From positions 62,001 through 126,000 of the forward strand of contig JAMWFC010000005.1 in NCBI GenBank assembly GCA_027475525.1: 64,000 bases of DNA, given 5' to 3'. This stretch comes from Macrolepiota albuminosa. Lineage: Eukaryota; Basidiomycota; Agaricomycetes; Agaricales; Agaricaceae. The translations under genes were made by a program, and so were the position numbers. Shown here piece after piece: positions 46,961-57,800 of this stretch. Within the stretch, counting starts at the first letter, position 1, and every line of letters starts with the position of its first letter. The notes below the pieces were generated by a model. The model was given only the letters and a program-made list of their open reading frames with translations. It made no database searches and had not been told where the DNA came from.

Positions 46961-48325
46961 GAGGGCACAGGACAACTTGGAGCTGCCTTGGGAATAGGCT
47001 CAGGAGCAGGCACTGGAGGGCTGCTTGGGGCCTGCCTTAGAGGCAGGCTCCAGGAGTTGACTGGGACCTGCCTCTGAGGCAGGAGTATTGCATTGTTGTA
47101 GTACTTGGTTGCAAGTAGTACTGATAGTTCTGGAGCTTGCTAGTGTAGAATATGACCTTCAATTCACACTGACTTTGACGACAAAATGAATTATTATTGT
47201 TGTGAATGCTTTCAATAATTTGTAGAAAGCAGAGGTTTTGAGCTATTATAATGTTGAATGCTTTCAATAATCTTGCAGAAAGCAGAGGCTTTGATGTATT
47301 ATAATGTTGAATGAAAATAATAATATTCCAAAAAGTAGAGGTTTCTCAACAAACTCTGGCCTAAGCAATTCACTCCCTGGGAATCACCGAGCCTTTGCCT
47401 ATCAATTGCCTGTCTATTCTCTACTAAACTTGGGCTACTTATACTGTCTTTCTAGTGCACAGACCAATATCTACACATGACTCTTTGCTGTAAACTCCCC
47501 AGCCTCTGGAACATATTTGATAGTTCAATTTCCCTTTTGGGAGGCCTGTTTCAGTGCCACCAGTTCCACCATTCCTTCAGATGTTTCTGATTTCCACTTT
47601 CCCATTTGCTTCAGCTTCATTTAGCACAATCCCATTTTTTTCTCTTTTTAGCGCTTCCCTGCATTACATCCTTCTTTTTCTTTCCTCTTTCAGTAATGTC
47701 AAATTGGGCATTGTCAGATCTGATTTTAATCTAGATCATCACAAATTGATCCCATTTTGTCACTTCTGCCAGCTCCTATGCTTTCCCTCCTCATTACAGT
47801 GGTTGGACTATTGTTGAGCTGATGGTTTGAGCTGGTCCTTGCCTGTTGTTCTGTACTTTTCTGTGTATTTATTGGGGTGTTTTGGAGATATATTTTTGTT
47901 GAGACTGCTACCAGGAGGCTTACAGTTTTCAGCCCATAATTAAATGTTTATTTTGACTTCTGGTGCATGGTATGTCCCTGACTGCTGGTACAGCATCGTA
48001 TTATTGTTCTAAAAAAGGGAAGTCAGCCATGCCAAGCAAAACAGCACAGGAATACTCACATTGTAGGACAAGCACCGCCACATGCTCATAGTTGAGCCAG
48101 TGCCAGTACCTTATATCCCAGGCCTCCCATGTAACCAGGGGGGTGACTTTGTTGGTAGGCAGGGGCGTTGGGAAATGTGTCAGTGTACGTGACATAGTTG
48201 AGTTTGATGGTAAAATTTTTTTTGCTACGTGTCAGGAGATAAGCTCCTGGCTTCCACACTTGTTCCCTCAGCCCAGAACACCAACAATGCATGCCTCAGA
48301 GGGTCTTGGCACTGAGAGGGGGTGA
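46961..48325. other. Decayed 3' internal region of the family A chromovirus
   Basis: AT-rich and CpG-poor. It contains an AT-rich tandem repeat (47196-47334). The 48000-48325 part matches, in inverted orientation, 49357-49654, and ends with a purine tract GAGAGGGGGTGA before an LTR start. No gene recognised. Confidence 0.5.
47196..47334. repeat. AT-rich tandem repeat, about 54-bp unit
   Basis: Two and a half copies of a unit containing AATGCTTTCAATAAT, AGAAAGCAGAGG and TATTATAATGTTG. Confidence 0.7.
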
Positions 48326-48618
48326 TGTCACAACCCCTCCTACTTGGGACTACCCTAGGACACCCCCAGAACTTCATCCAGAACTTCCATGCCAACCCCA
48401 CAACACAACCACTGCCATCACAACTGCCAATGCTGCCATCACACTGTCATGACCCCTCCCACCTGGAACCACCTTGGGACACCCCTGGAACTCCATCTGG
48501 GGCCTCCCTGCCAACCCCACAACATGACATCTGCCATCAGGGCTGCCCCCACTGCCATCACGCCACACCCTCTGACAGCCCCACTGCACAAACCCCAGAA
48601 TTGTCTACTGGCACATGC
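48326..48618 (+). repeat. Truncated family A 3' LTR (plus), with internal duplication
   Basis: Starts TGTCACAACCCCTCC after a purine tract. About 120 bp later the start is repeated as TGTCATGACCCCTCCC. It is truncated where a minus-strand LTR of the same family begins. Confidence 0.7.
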
Positions 48619-49356
48619 TGTCAGGTTCTGCTGAGTCGGGGGCTTTCTGGGAAAGCAACACCCTTACAATGCGGACTTGACCTACGGATACTCGGGTGTC
48701 TGGGACTCCAGGGTTCAAGATGCGGACAGGGGTGATCCCGGGAGAGGGGACTTGATCTGGGGGTTTTGGGTTTTGGGTAGCTGGGGGTTGGGTGGGGGTC
48801 AAGTCGTGAACCAGGGGTTCTAAGACGAGACCGGGTTAACAAATTATAAGTCGCAAAGTGCGTACCAAACTTAGAGCACGTGATTATTCAAGCGTGCCAG
48901 TCAAAGCGTGCCAGTCAGTGCATACCAGTCAAGCAGAGGGCACGGAACAATTCAAGTTAATATCAAGACTAGCGAATACAACGGGGAACTACGCTACAAG
49001 TACTATGGAGCTGGGTCTTGGGGTTCTGGGGTGTCTGAGATGGGATCCGGGAGGCATTGAGTAGTGGGCAGGGGTTGTATATGTGGATTGCGCATGTGGG
49101 GTGCATGATCAATTGGTGTGGAGGGAGCTGTGATGCGTGATGCGTGATGGCCAGGAGCGAGTCGCGTGATCCAATCATTGATGGCGGTTGATCCTGGGGT
49201 CCATGATGCAGGGTCTCTGGGGGGATGGTGGGTGGCGGTCTTTGATGCATGTGATGGCAGCATCAGCAGCTGTGGAGGTGGGGCACGTTGTGGGGTTGTT
49301 GAAAGAGGGTTCTGGATGGGGCCCCGGGGATGTCCCGGAGGAGAGGGGTCGTGACA
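48619..49356 (-). repeat. Family A LTR (minus)
   Basis: 738 bp; as read on plus, TGTCAGGTTCTGCTGAG...GGTCGTGACA. It retains most CpG sites, so it is younger than the 41-48 kb material. A C/T-rich tract (TTACCCCCCCCTC) abuts at 49357, the reverse complement of the purine tract, so this is a 3' LTR. Confidence 0.85.
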
Positions 49357-49654
49357 TTACCCCCCCCTCAGCACCGAGACCCTCTGAGGTATGCGTAGCC
49401 GGTGGTTTGGACTGGGGTTCAAGCATGGGATCTGCCACCTGACCTGCCACGTATTGAAAAAAAATTTACCATCAAACTCAACTATGTCATGTACACCGAC
49501 GCATTCTCCGACGCCCCTGCCTACTAACAAAGTTGCTCCCTTAGTCGCGTGGGAGGCCCAGGACACGCAATACCAGCACCGGCTCGATTGCGAGCGCGTG
49601 GCAGCGCTCATCCAACATGAGTGTAGCTGCAACGTCCGCTTGTCTATGACTGAC
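49357..49654 (-). other. 3' internal end of a family A element (minus)
   Basis: Inverted relative of 48000-48325. It contains the purine tract and the untranslated 3' end of a family A copy, cut at 49654 by a family B LTR. No gene named. Confidence 0.55.
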
Positions 49655-49827
49655 TGTAATGGAGTCATACGTAGTATTAGCGTCAACGACACTATAAGTC
49701 TCCAGTAGAGTATTACATAAGCCAACATCTTGTTTTCACTCTACGTACTAGTCAAATCCGATACTGCGGTCTGATTTAGCACTGTGTGATACACACAAGA
49801 TAGTTCTAACTCGTAACTCAGGTTACA
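49655..49827 (+). repeat. 5' LTR of an older family B element
   Basis: 173 bp, TGTAATGGAGTC...CAGGTTACA, the same motif order as the 176-bp LTRs at 50668 and 61726 with scattered substitutions. Confidence 0.88.
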
Positions 49828-49938
49828 TTTTTTTAAATCTTCTGCTATCAGCTTTAAACTCTAGGCTTGTTACTGACTAGGCAACTATCATCAAAACCTC
49901 TCAATTTTCTGTTGGCATCACGTCGAAAACGTACTTCC

Positions 49939-50007
49939 ATGACTGGCTCTCTTGATTCGGATCCTCCATTCCCAGCTGCAGACACAGGTGATCTACTTGT
50001 GCGTCAA
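49939..50007 (+). pseudogene. Gag start of the older family B element
   Basis: ATGACTGGCTCTCTTGATTCGG at 49939 matches the gag start of the young copy at 50955 (MTGSLDxDPPFxAADxGDL). It is interrupted after 23 codons by the family A LTR beginning TGTCAC at 50008. Confidence 0.85.
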
Positions 50008-50667
50008 TGTCACAACCCTTCCCCTCCGGGCCCACCCCAGGACACCCCCGGAACACCATCCGGGACCCTCCCTCCAACCCCACAGGACACACCCTGCCAT
50101 CACGACCACCGACACCGCCATCATGCGCATCAAGGACCACCATCAGCCGCCACCAGCCCCGATCAACGATTGGATCACGCGACTCGTTCCCGGCCATCAC
50201 GCATCACGCATCACGGCTCCATCTGCGCCAATTGATCGTGCGCCCCACATGCGCAATCCTGGTATGCAGCCCCTGCCGCTACTTAATGACTCCCGAAACC
50301 CATCTCAGACATTCTGGAACCCCGAGACCCGGTCCCGTAGTACTTATAGCATAGTTCCCTGTTGTATTCGCTAGTCTTGATATTACATTGCTTTACTTGG
50401 ATTGTTGCGTGCCCTCTGCTTGACTGGTACACATTGACTGGCACGCTTTTGACTGGCACGCTTGAATACTCACGTGCTCTAAGATTGGTACGCACTTCGC
50501 GACTTTAATTTGCTAACTTGGTCTCGTCTTAGAACCTCCGGTTCACGACTTGACCCCCACCCGAATTCCCCAGCTACCTACCACCCAAAAACCCCAGACC
50601 AAGTCCCCTTCCCTGGGATTCCCCTGTCCACATCTTGAACTCCGGAGTCCTAGCCCTGGAGTTCCAG

Positions 50668-50843
50668 TGTAACGGAGTCATCCGTCTTACCATCAGCGTC
50701 AACGACGCTATAATCCTTTAGTAGAGTATTACGTAAGATAACATCTTGTTTTCGCACTAAGTACTAGTCAAATCCGATATTGCGGTCTGATTTAGCACTG
50801 TGTGAAATACACAGATAGTTCTAACTAGTAACCGCAGGTTACA
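50668..50843 (+). repeat. Family B 5' LTR
   Basis: 176 bp, read as identical to 61726-61901. A TATA-like CTATAATCC lies near 50710. The next bases (TTTTTTTAAATC) show no tRNA-like primer site. Confidence 0.95.
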
Positions 50844-50954
50844 TTTTTTTAAATCTTCTGCTATCGGCTTTAGACTCTAGGCTTGTTACCGACTAGGCAA
50901 CTATCATCAAAACTTCTCGATTCTCTGTTGGCATCACGCTGAAAACGTGCTTCC

Positions 50955-53900
50955 ATGACTGGCTCTCTTGATCCGGATCCTCCGTTCTCAGCTGCAGACG
51001 CAGGTGACTTACCTGTGCTTCAGGCTGTGAAGACGCAATCTGCGTCAGCATACCAACCCCCGCCAAAGCGGGACGAAAAGACCCCTCGCGATGTCAGCGC
51101 GAGCTATGGAATGCCTGGTGGGCTATCCGTATCACGGATGATGTCCATTGTACGACCTGGTGGAAAACCAGGAGATAGATCCGCGGTCTCAGGAGTGTCG
51201 CTGCCAGCGAGCCAAATGCCCTCACTAATGTATCCGGTATTGCCCGAGAGCTCTTCAGCTCCCTCGGAGGGTCAACCGGACGTTACCCAGTACTCGGAAA
51301 TGGTACAAGGCAGCGCGTTTGCGCATAGCACCCCATTCCGGACTGCACCTACGGAACGGCATTTGGAATATGTGGCCAATGCTGCCACTGAACCGGGACC
51401 GTCGTCATTGACGACACAAGTACAGAAGCAAGGACCAGCAATAGTGGTCAGTAGGGAAGACGACAATGTCGTAAGGTTGGACAAGGCGTTAACAACGCCT
51501 GGAAGTCCAGAGTTGCACCGACGAGCCGGCAAACAGCCGCAAGTGAGGCATGACGGCCTCAGGAGAGTTATGGACTTAGAGTCCGAGTTGGAGTCCTCAG
51601 ATGATGAGGAAAGCAAAAGGTCGCATTCGACCTTGTCTATCCAGTTGCAGCTAGTATTGGACCGATATCCGGCGGTCGTGAAGGAATCGACGCGAAAGCG
51701 TCTTCAGCTTTATGTAGTGAAGCACTTACAGTTGCTGGCGGCTAGGAGCCACGATGTACCCCGTGCAGATTCGAGTGAATATATCGAATTGTTTGTGCGC
51801 ATCTTCGAACTCGAAGTAGTGGAATACCTTAAGCGCAAAGCGGCGCGAGGGTCAGCAGTCTCAACGGCTACTCCAGCCGACTCCGTAGAATGTGAGATGA
51901 GTGTGCGCAGACGAGCGCCACTAATCGCGGACGCGATGGAATTGCTCAATGCGCCTCGTCAGGCTAATGAGTCTCAGCAAGACTACATTCGGCGTCAGAA
52001 CGCCGCAAACCGTCAACGCATTGTTAGCGGAGTGCCTCAGCAGGCATTGTCGGAGGTGGAGACGGTAACGACGACTCCGGCAGAGCCAGAGGCAGCACTT
52101 GTAGTGCAGGAGGTTAAAACACCTCGTAAGCAAGTTACAATCAAGGAAGAGGTGGACGAAGTCCACATTCTTGAGGAGCGAACGCGACCACAACGCGTAG
52201 TGCGACGCGTCCACCTAGTGGACAACTGGAATGAACGCGTCAATTACCAAAGGATACGCAACCAGGATTTGCGCGATCATGGTGAGTCGTTCATTGACGA
52301 CCAGGGGGTAGTCTTTGAAGGGCGTGAGGGCGTAACGCCTGTCGATGACATGCGGCGACAATTCGCGGCTCGGACTGCTGAACCGGACAGAGATCCGGGT
52401 GGTAGTGACGACAGTAGTGGTCACTACGAACGTAGGGAGCCAAATCGTCGCAATCACGACGGTGGAGATCGTGATCGTAGGAATGACGATCAGGACGATA
52501 ATAATCGTCGTGACAGAGGCAGGCAGGCTGGTGGAATACCAGCGGAGCAACAAGTGAGGCAACAGCCCCCCGCACGGCCGGAAAGAGTGGTCAATGAGCA
52601 CCTGTTTCGCAGTCCTCGGGCATTCTCGATGCCCGCACCTCATGATTTGCGTGAAACTACGCCGGGAATGAATGAAGCGGTCAGGATCCATATGGATCAT
52701 ATGCATGACCGCCTCACTCGTCTGGTGGATGACTCCCTTGGAGTCAGATTTAAGTTCCCTGCTGGGGTAAGCCCCCGTAAATCCGATGGTAAGCACATAC
52801 GTGCGTACGCTGGAGGACATAGGTTCTCGCAACTGGAGGACTGGGCCATGGACGTGTGCTACCACCTCGCAGCCTGCTGCTATGGTGGAGACGACATGGA
52901 CCAGGAAAGGATATTCGTGCTACACGAATTTATGGAAGGAGAGGCTCGGAATTGGTTCCGTCGCCATGTTCTCCACATTAATCGCGACAAATCGCACTGG
53001 ACATTTAAAGAGGTCCTGATAGGACTGTATAATTGGTTCGTTAACGCTGCTACGATGCAGGAAGCTCGCGATGCCTTTAGAAAGGCAGTGTATGACGCTA
53101 AGACTGGCGTCCAGACCTTTTATGATGACCTTGTGGGTCATGCACAGAATATGGCCGTCTATCCAGACGAATACACTATCCGCGAGACATTCCTGGACGG
53201 AATACCCGCAGACATGAGGAGAGCGTTGATACGCGACGATAACTTGTCTCCGGAGGTCAACACTGTGACTGAATTTTTGGCGTATGCCATCCGTTATGAG
53301 CAGTCGACACGGACTGCAAACCATTATGAGCAGCGTAGTTCACGCCGAGGACCAGTGACCCGTCACGCAGTGAAGGTGGGAACCTTCCTAGCCAAGCGGA
53401 CGGAGATGGAGAACAATCGCAATCCGCGATTCGTGGTGCGCAAGACAATTCCTGGAGGCCAACGGCCTCGATCGAAACCTGCTGGACAATTGCCAGCGAA
53501 GGACAGTCGACCCGTTTCGGGTCAGAATCAAGTAGCACCAAGAGGAGTAGTGGCGCCTGCAGCACGTATGGCGGGTAAAACCGCTGGAGCTCCAGGAGTG
53601 GGCCAGAGAAGGCCTGCCGGGGACCCCTCAGCGTGCTACAATTGTGGCAGGAGCGGGCACTTTGCTAAGGAGTGTCCCGCCCCTCCTAAGGCACACATCC
53701 GAGCGGCCCATACGGCTGCGGCACCGAGCGATGTCGTCAGTGACGACGAGGACGATGAAATCGTCGATGAAATCGAGGAGGAGCCGCAAGTAGAGGCTGA
53801 CGGGTCGGAAGTGGATGACGCTGAGAGCGTCCAGATTGATGGCGACGAATACGTCGCAGTGGACGTCTACGACAGCGACTATTACGCTCGTGATGACGAG

Positions 53901-54455
53901 GAAGAACATCTGTTTGCACTGACGGAGTGCCATGGGGATCAGCGTGTCCGAATGAGACGTGTAACCCTGCAGAAAGCAACTAATAAATTGCAGAGGCCAC
54001 GCTATACTCCCGAAGAGAAGGAGTGCCTGGTCACGTATGTTGATGTCAATGGACATCCGGCATGGACGTTGTGGGACTCCGGGAGTACCACTACGGGCAT
54101 TACGCCCCAGTTTGCTCACGTCAACGCGATTCGCGTTCATGAACTGGAGGAGCCCTTGATGCTCCAGCTGGGGACTGTGGGGAGTCGCGCTATGGTGCAG
54201 TTTGGCGCGGAGGTGAGAATAAAGACGTCAGGAACGTCGACGAAGGAATATGTGGATATAGCGAATTTTGATCGCTATGACATGATTATCGGTACGCCGT
54301 TCATGCGTAAGAACAAGGTGTCGCTGGATTTCGTGAACGACATGGTCGTTGTGAATGGTACGCCTCTGAAGGCGGAGAAAGTGGTGTTGAACGATACAGA
54401 TGGTCGTTTGAGGCGCTATCGCGCAACTGAAAAGCGGCGTGATGAGCGCAACTGA
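50955..54455 (+). CDS. Family B gag-protease (1,166 aa), ending in a UGA-CUAG context
   Basis: Starts MTGSLDPDPPFSAAD at the first ATG after the leader. The first 500 residues are low-complexity and charged. The gag core (about residues 600-800) contains NWFRRHVLHINRDKSHW and TFKEVLIGLYNWFV. A CCHC knuckle CYNCGRSGHFAKEC begins at residue 894, followed by a very acidic segment. A retropepsin-like domain has DSG at residue 1041 (LWDSGSTTTG). The stop TGA at 54453-54455 is followed by CTAG. The frame then stays open for another 122 codons, to 54824, before the pol frame takes over in -1. It makes the particle and matures the polyprotein. Confidence 0.93.
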   Translation: MTGSLDPDPPFSAADAGDLPVLQAVKTQSASAYQPPPKRDEKTPRDVSASYGMPGGLSVSRMMSIVRPGGKPGDRSAVSGVSLPASQMPSLMYPVLPESSSAPSEGQPDVTQYSEMVQGSAFAHSTPFRTAPTERHLEYVANAATEPGPSSLTTQVQKQGPAIVVSREDDNVVRLDKALTTPGSPELHRRAGKQPQVRHDGLRRVMDLESELESSDDEESKRSHSTLSIQLQLVLDRYPAVVKESTRKRLQLYVVKHLQLLAARSHDVPRADSSEYIELFVRIFELEVVEYLKRKAARGSAVSTATPADSVECEMSVRRRAPLIADAMELLNAPRQANESQQDYIRRQNAANRQRIVSGVPQQALSEVETVTTTPAEPEAALVVQEVKTPRKQVTIKEEVDEVHILEERTRPQRVVRRVHLVDNWNERVNYQRIRNQDLRDHGESFIDDQGVVFEGREGVTPVDDMRRQFAARTAEPDRDPGGSDDSSGHYERREPNRRNHDGGDRDRRNDDQDDNNRRDRGRQAGGIPAEQQVRQQPPARPERVVNEHLFRSPRAFSMPAPHDLRETTPGMNEAVRIHMDHMHDRLTRLVDDSLGVRFKFPAGVSPRKSDGKHIRAYAGGHRFSQLEDWAMDVCYHLAACCYGGDDMDQERIFVLHEFMEGEARNWFRRHVLHINRDKSHWTFKEVLIGLYNWFVNAATMQEARDAFRKAVYDAKTGVQTFYDDLVGHAQNMAVYPDEYTIRETFLDGIPADMRRALIRDDNLSPEVNTVTEFLAYAIRYEQSTRTANHYEQRSSRRGPVTRHAVKVGTFLAKRTEMENNRNPRFVVRKTIPGGQRPRSKPAGQLPAKDSRPVSGQNQVAPRGVVAPAARMAGKTAGAPGVGQRRPAGDPSACYNCGRSGHFAKECPAPPKAHIRAAHTAAAPSDVVSDDEDDEIVDEIEEEPQVEADGSEVDDAESVQIDGDEYVAVDVYDSDYYARDDEEEHLFALTECHGDQRVRMRRVTLQKATNKLQRPRYTPEEKECLVTYVDVNGHPAWTLWDSGSTTTGITPQFAHVNAIRVHELEEPLMLQLGTVGSRAMVQFGAEVRIKTSGTSTKEYVDIANFDRYDMIIGTPFMRKNKVSLDFVNDMVVVNGTPLKAEKVVLNDTDGRLRRYRATEKRRDERN

Positions 54456-54824
54456 CTAGATGGTCGCAGGAGAGCGACTGTACAGGAGGTGGAGGACGAA
54501 CAGGCCCCACCGAAAAGCCTGCCGGCTGATTCGCCGGCTATACTGATGACTGAGGAAGAGTTCCAAGGAACTCTGAAGACGGGGAAGCACCCGGATGTGA
54601 CTGGGTGTACCAATGGAAAGCCTAAACAGGCTGCGCAGTGCAAGAATGAGCGTAGTAAACGCGTGGTGGAGTCGCTGGAATGCCAGCCGACTAGCTCTCG
54701 AGTGAAGGTGGAGGATCTCGTCGAGGACGAGGTATACAGTACGATGGGAACTGTGGGTAGCACTAGGTCGCTAATGGATCGACCAGTGCTGCGACGAGAG
54801 TGGGGGGTAGACAACCCGTTGTAA
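54456..54824 (+). CDS. Readthrough extension after gag, linking towards pol
   Basis: In frame with gag beyond its UGA, 122 codons are open: Glu/Lys-rich with EDEQAPPKSLPADSPA and RSLMDRPVLRREWG, ending TAA at 54822-54824. It overlaps the pol frame from 54767 to 54824. It can be translated only by stop readthrough or from an internal start. It may be a linker between protease and RT. A run of six G at 54802-54807 lies in the overlap. Confidence 0.6.
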   Translation, partial: LDGRRRATVQEVEDEQAPPKSLPADSPAILMTEEEFQGTLKTGKHPDVTGCTNGKPKQAAQCKNERSKRVVESLECQPTSSRVKVEDLVEDEVYSTMGTVGSTRSLMDRPVLRREWGVDNPL

Positions 54825-57800
54825 GGTTGAACCCGGGAGATCTCATAGAAGAGCACGTACGTGCCTTACGGGAGCGATTTGAGCCAAAGGTTCAGCCGCG
54901 TGTAGCACGCGTAGTCAAAGGAAAAGGCAAGGCTTTGAGCCTTACAGAGGAGGATATTCCTCGATTGCGCCAGCAATGGCAACGGGAGTTTGCTGATATC
55001 GTCAATGGAACGAAGGAGGAGCTTCCTCCGTGGCGGGAGGTTAATCATGAGATCAACCTCATTGACGATAACAAGCAGTACAAGTATCATTTGCCTCGCT
55101 GTCCGCGAGCACTTCAGGATCAACTTCGTGAAAAGACGAATAGATACATAAACGCGAAGTGGTGGGAACCACGACCAGCGGTGCAAGCTGCACCATTGCT
55201 TTGTATCCCCAAGAAGGATGGAACGTTGCGGACGGCATTGGACGCGCGACAGCGCAATGATAATACCGTCAAGGATGTAACACCTCTTCCAGATCAGGAA
55301 GTGATACGAGAAGATGTTGCGACAGCGAAGTATCGGTCGAAAATCGACCTCACAGACGCGTACGAACAGGTTCGCATCCGCGAAGAGGATATACCGAAGA
55401 CACTGTTCTCGTCCCTGATGGGGACGTTCGTGAGTAACATCATGCAGATTGGTGATTGTAATGCACCGGCGACATTTCAGAGGTTAATGACCTCAATCTT
55501 CCGAGATGTAATCGGGAAGTTCATGCACGTCTATTTAGACGATATATTCATATTTTCTGACTCCATTGAGGAGCATGAGCAGCACCTACGAGTCGTATTT
55601 GAACGACTACGGAAGGCCAGCCTCTATCTCAAATGGAAGAAGTGCGAGTTGTACGCAACGAGTATAGATTGTCTCGGTCACGTCATTGACGAGAAGGGCA
55701 TTCATCCTGATACGGATAAGCTCGACCGAATCCGAGAGTGGCGTACTCCACGCACGTATAACGATATCCAACGATTTGTCGGACTGGTGAACTATATTGG
55801 CAATTTCTTGCCAGACATCACTGCATACACTGGGCCACTTATGGCCATGACCCAGAATGGGTCACCGTTTCATTGGAGACCGCTGCATCAGCGGTGTTTT
55901 GAGATGATTAAGCGCATATGCGCGAAAACGCCGGTCATCCGGCCAATTGACCCACGCATCGACGAGCCCATCTGGCTCATTTGCGATGCGTCGAAGACTG
56001 GGGTTGGGGCCATGTTTGGCCAGGGTAAAACATGGCAAACTTGCCGACCAGCGGGGTTTATGTCCCGTAAATTCACTGCTGCCCAGCAGAATTATGCTGT
56101 ACACGAGTTAGAAACACTCGCTATCCTGGAAGCCCTCCTAAAATGGGAGGATAAACTGATGGGATACAAGATCCATATCATTACGGATCATAAAGCACTA
56201 GAGTTTTTCAAGACTCAGGTGCACCTATCTCCGCGGCAACGTCGCTGGATCGACTACATGTCGCGGTATCAGTTCGACATCACCTATGTGAAGGGTGAAT
56301 TGAACAAAGTCGCAGACTGCCTGTCTCGATATTTCGAGAGTGATACTCGAGATGACGTCCATGACGCGCATGACTATGTCCAGGCGGACAAACGTATTGA
56401 CCCCGAAGGCGAAGACTTGCCCCTGCATCGGTTCCACGAAATCAAGGAACATAGGGTCGAGCTACGCGCCATGCGAGCGCAGGAAACACGTCGCAGTAAG
56501 CGACTGCACGAACAGCGAGAAATTCGCGATATCGAAGCCCAGGTATTGCTGGAGCATGCGGCCCCTCAGCTTCGTGAAGAGACGAGGCAAGAGGTGCCTA
56601 CGAGAGGTGCTGAGATGACGCTCCAGCAAGCATTGGAGTCACAAGACCATATTCCTGCACCGGCCGACCTAGGCAATGAGCAGTTCCGCACACGTATCCA
56701 ACAGGGATACAAGGGTGATAATCTCTGCGTAGAGATTCTGAACAATATCCAAGCGCACCCGCGCTTCAAGGTGGAGCAACAGCTCATCTACCTTATCAGA
56801 CCCGCGGGGTCCAAAGTCATCTGCATCCCCCGGGAGAGGTCGTTAATTACGACTATCCTGGATCAGGCCCACACAGTGGTGGGCCACTTCGGAACTCAGA
56901 AAACGCTGGACTACGTGCGACGCTGGTACTGGTGGCCGCAAATGGCCAAAGAGACGAGCCAATTCTGCTCGACATGCGAGCTATGTCAACAGTCGAAAGT
57001 GTTGACTTTGAAGCCACCAGGAAAGCTGCATTCGCTACCCATCCCGGTCAAACCCTGGGATTCGATTGGGATGGACTTTATAGGTCCGTTCCCCGAGTCG
57101 AAAGGCTTTAACTACCTGTGGGTAGTCATCTGCAGAATGACCAGTATGGTCCATCTCATTCCGGTGAGAACCACCATGACCGCGTCAGACTTGTCGTGGA
57201 TCTATCTCAAGGAGATAGTACGTCTCCATGGACTGCCCAGCTCGATCGTGAGCGATCGAGATGCTAAGTTTACTTCCAAATGGTGGAAGGAGTTGCACAA
57301 ACTGCTAGGAGCAAAGTTGCTCATGTCGACATCGTTTCATCCGCAAACGGATGGTCAAACGGAACGTGCGAATAGAAATATCGCACAGATCTTGCGAGCA
57401 TTCGTACGTCCTGACCAGAAGGACTGGGTGGATAGATGCCCACTCGTGGAATTCGCGATAAATGCGAGCATATCAGAGACTACAGGGTACTCACCCTTTG
57501 AACTCAACAATGGCTACATGCCATCCATGATTCGTGAACTTCGTACGGACGAAGCTATTCATGTGGGAGTCAAGCAGTTTGCGCGCAACGCGCTAAGGAA
57601 TCTGGCAGATGCCCATGATGCGATTATAGAATCGCGCGTCTGGCAAACCAAACACGCGAATAGTCGCAGACGTGAGGAACCAGAAATCGAGAAAGGGAAT
57701 CTAGTGTACCTTTCTACGAAGAACCTGAACCTGCCGAAAGGCAGAGCGAGTAAGTTGTGTCCAAAGTGGATTGGACCGTATAAGGTCCTTGAAGCGGAGC

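Noticed and set aside
50844..50900. tRNA primer-binding site for family B directly after the LTR
   Set aside because: The sequence is TTTTTTTAAATCTTCTGC. No TGG start or obvious tRNA complement is present, and I found no convincing self-complement in the 176-bp LTR, so the primer is left unassigned.
52215..52865. 216-codon minus-strand ORF within family B gag
   Set aside because: The opposite frame of a charged, repetitive gag segment. No domain, and gag on the plus strand is clearly coding.
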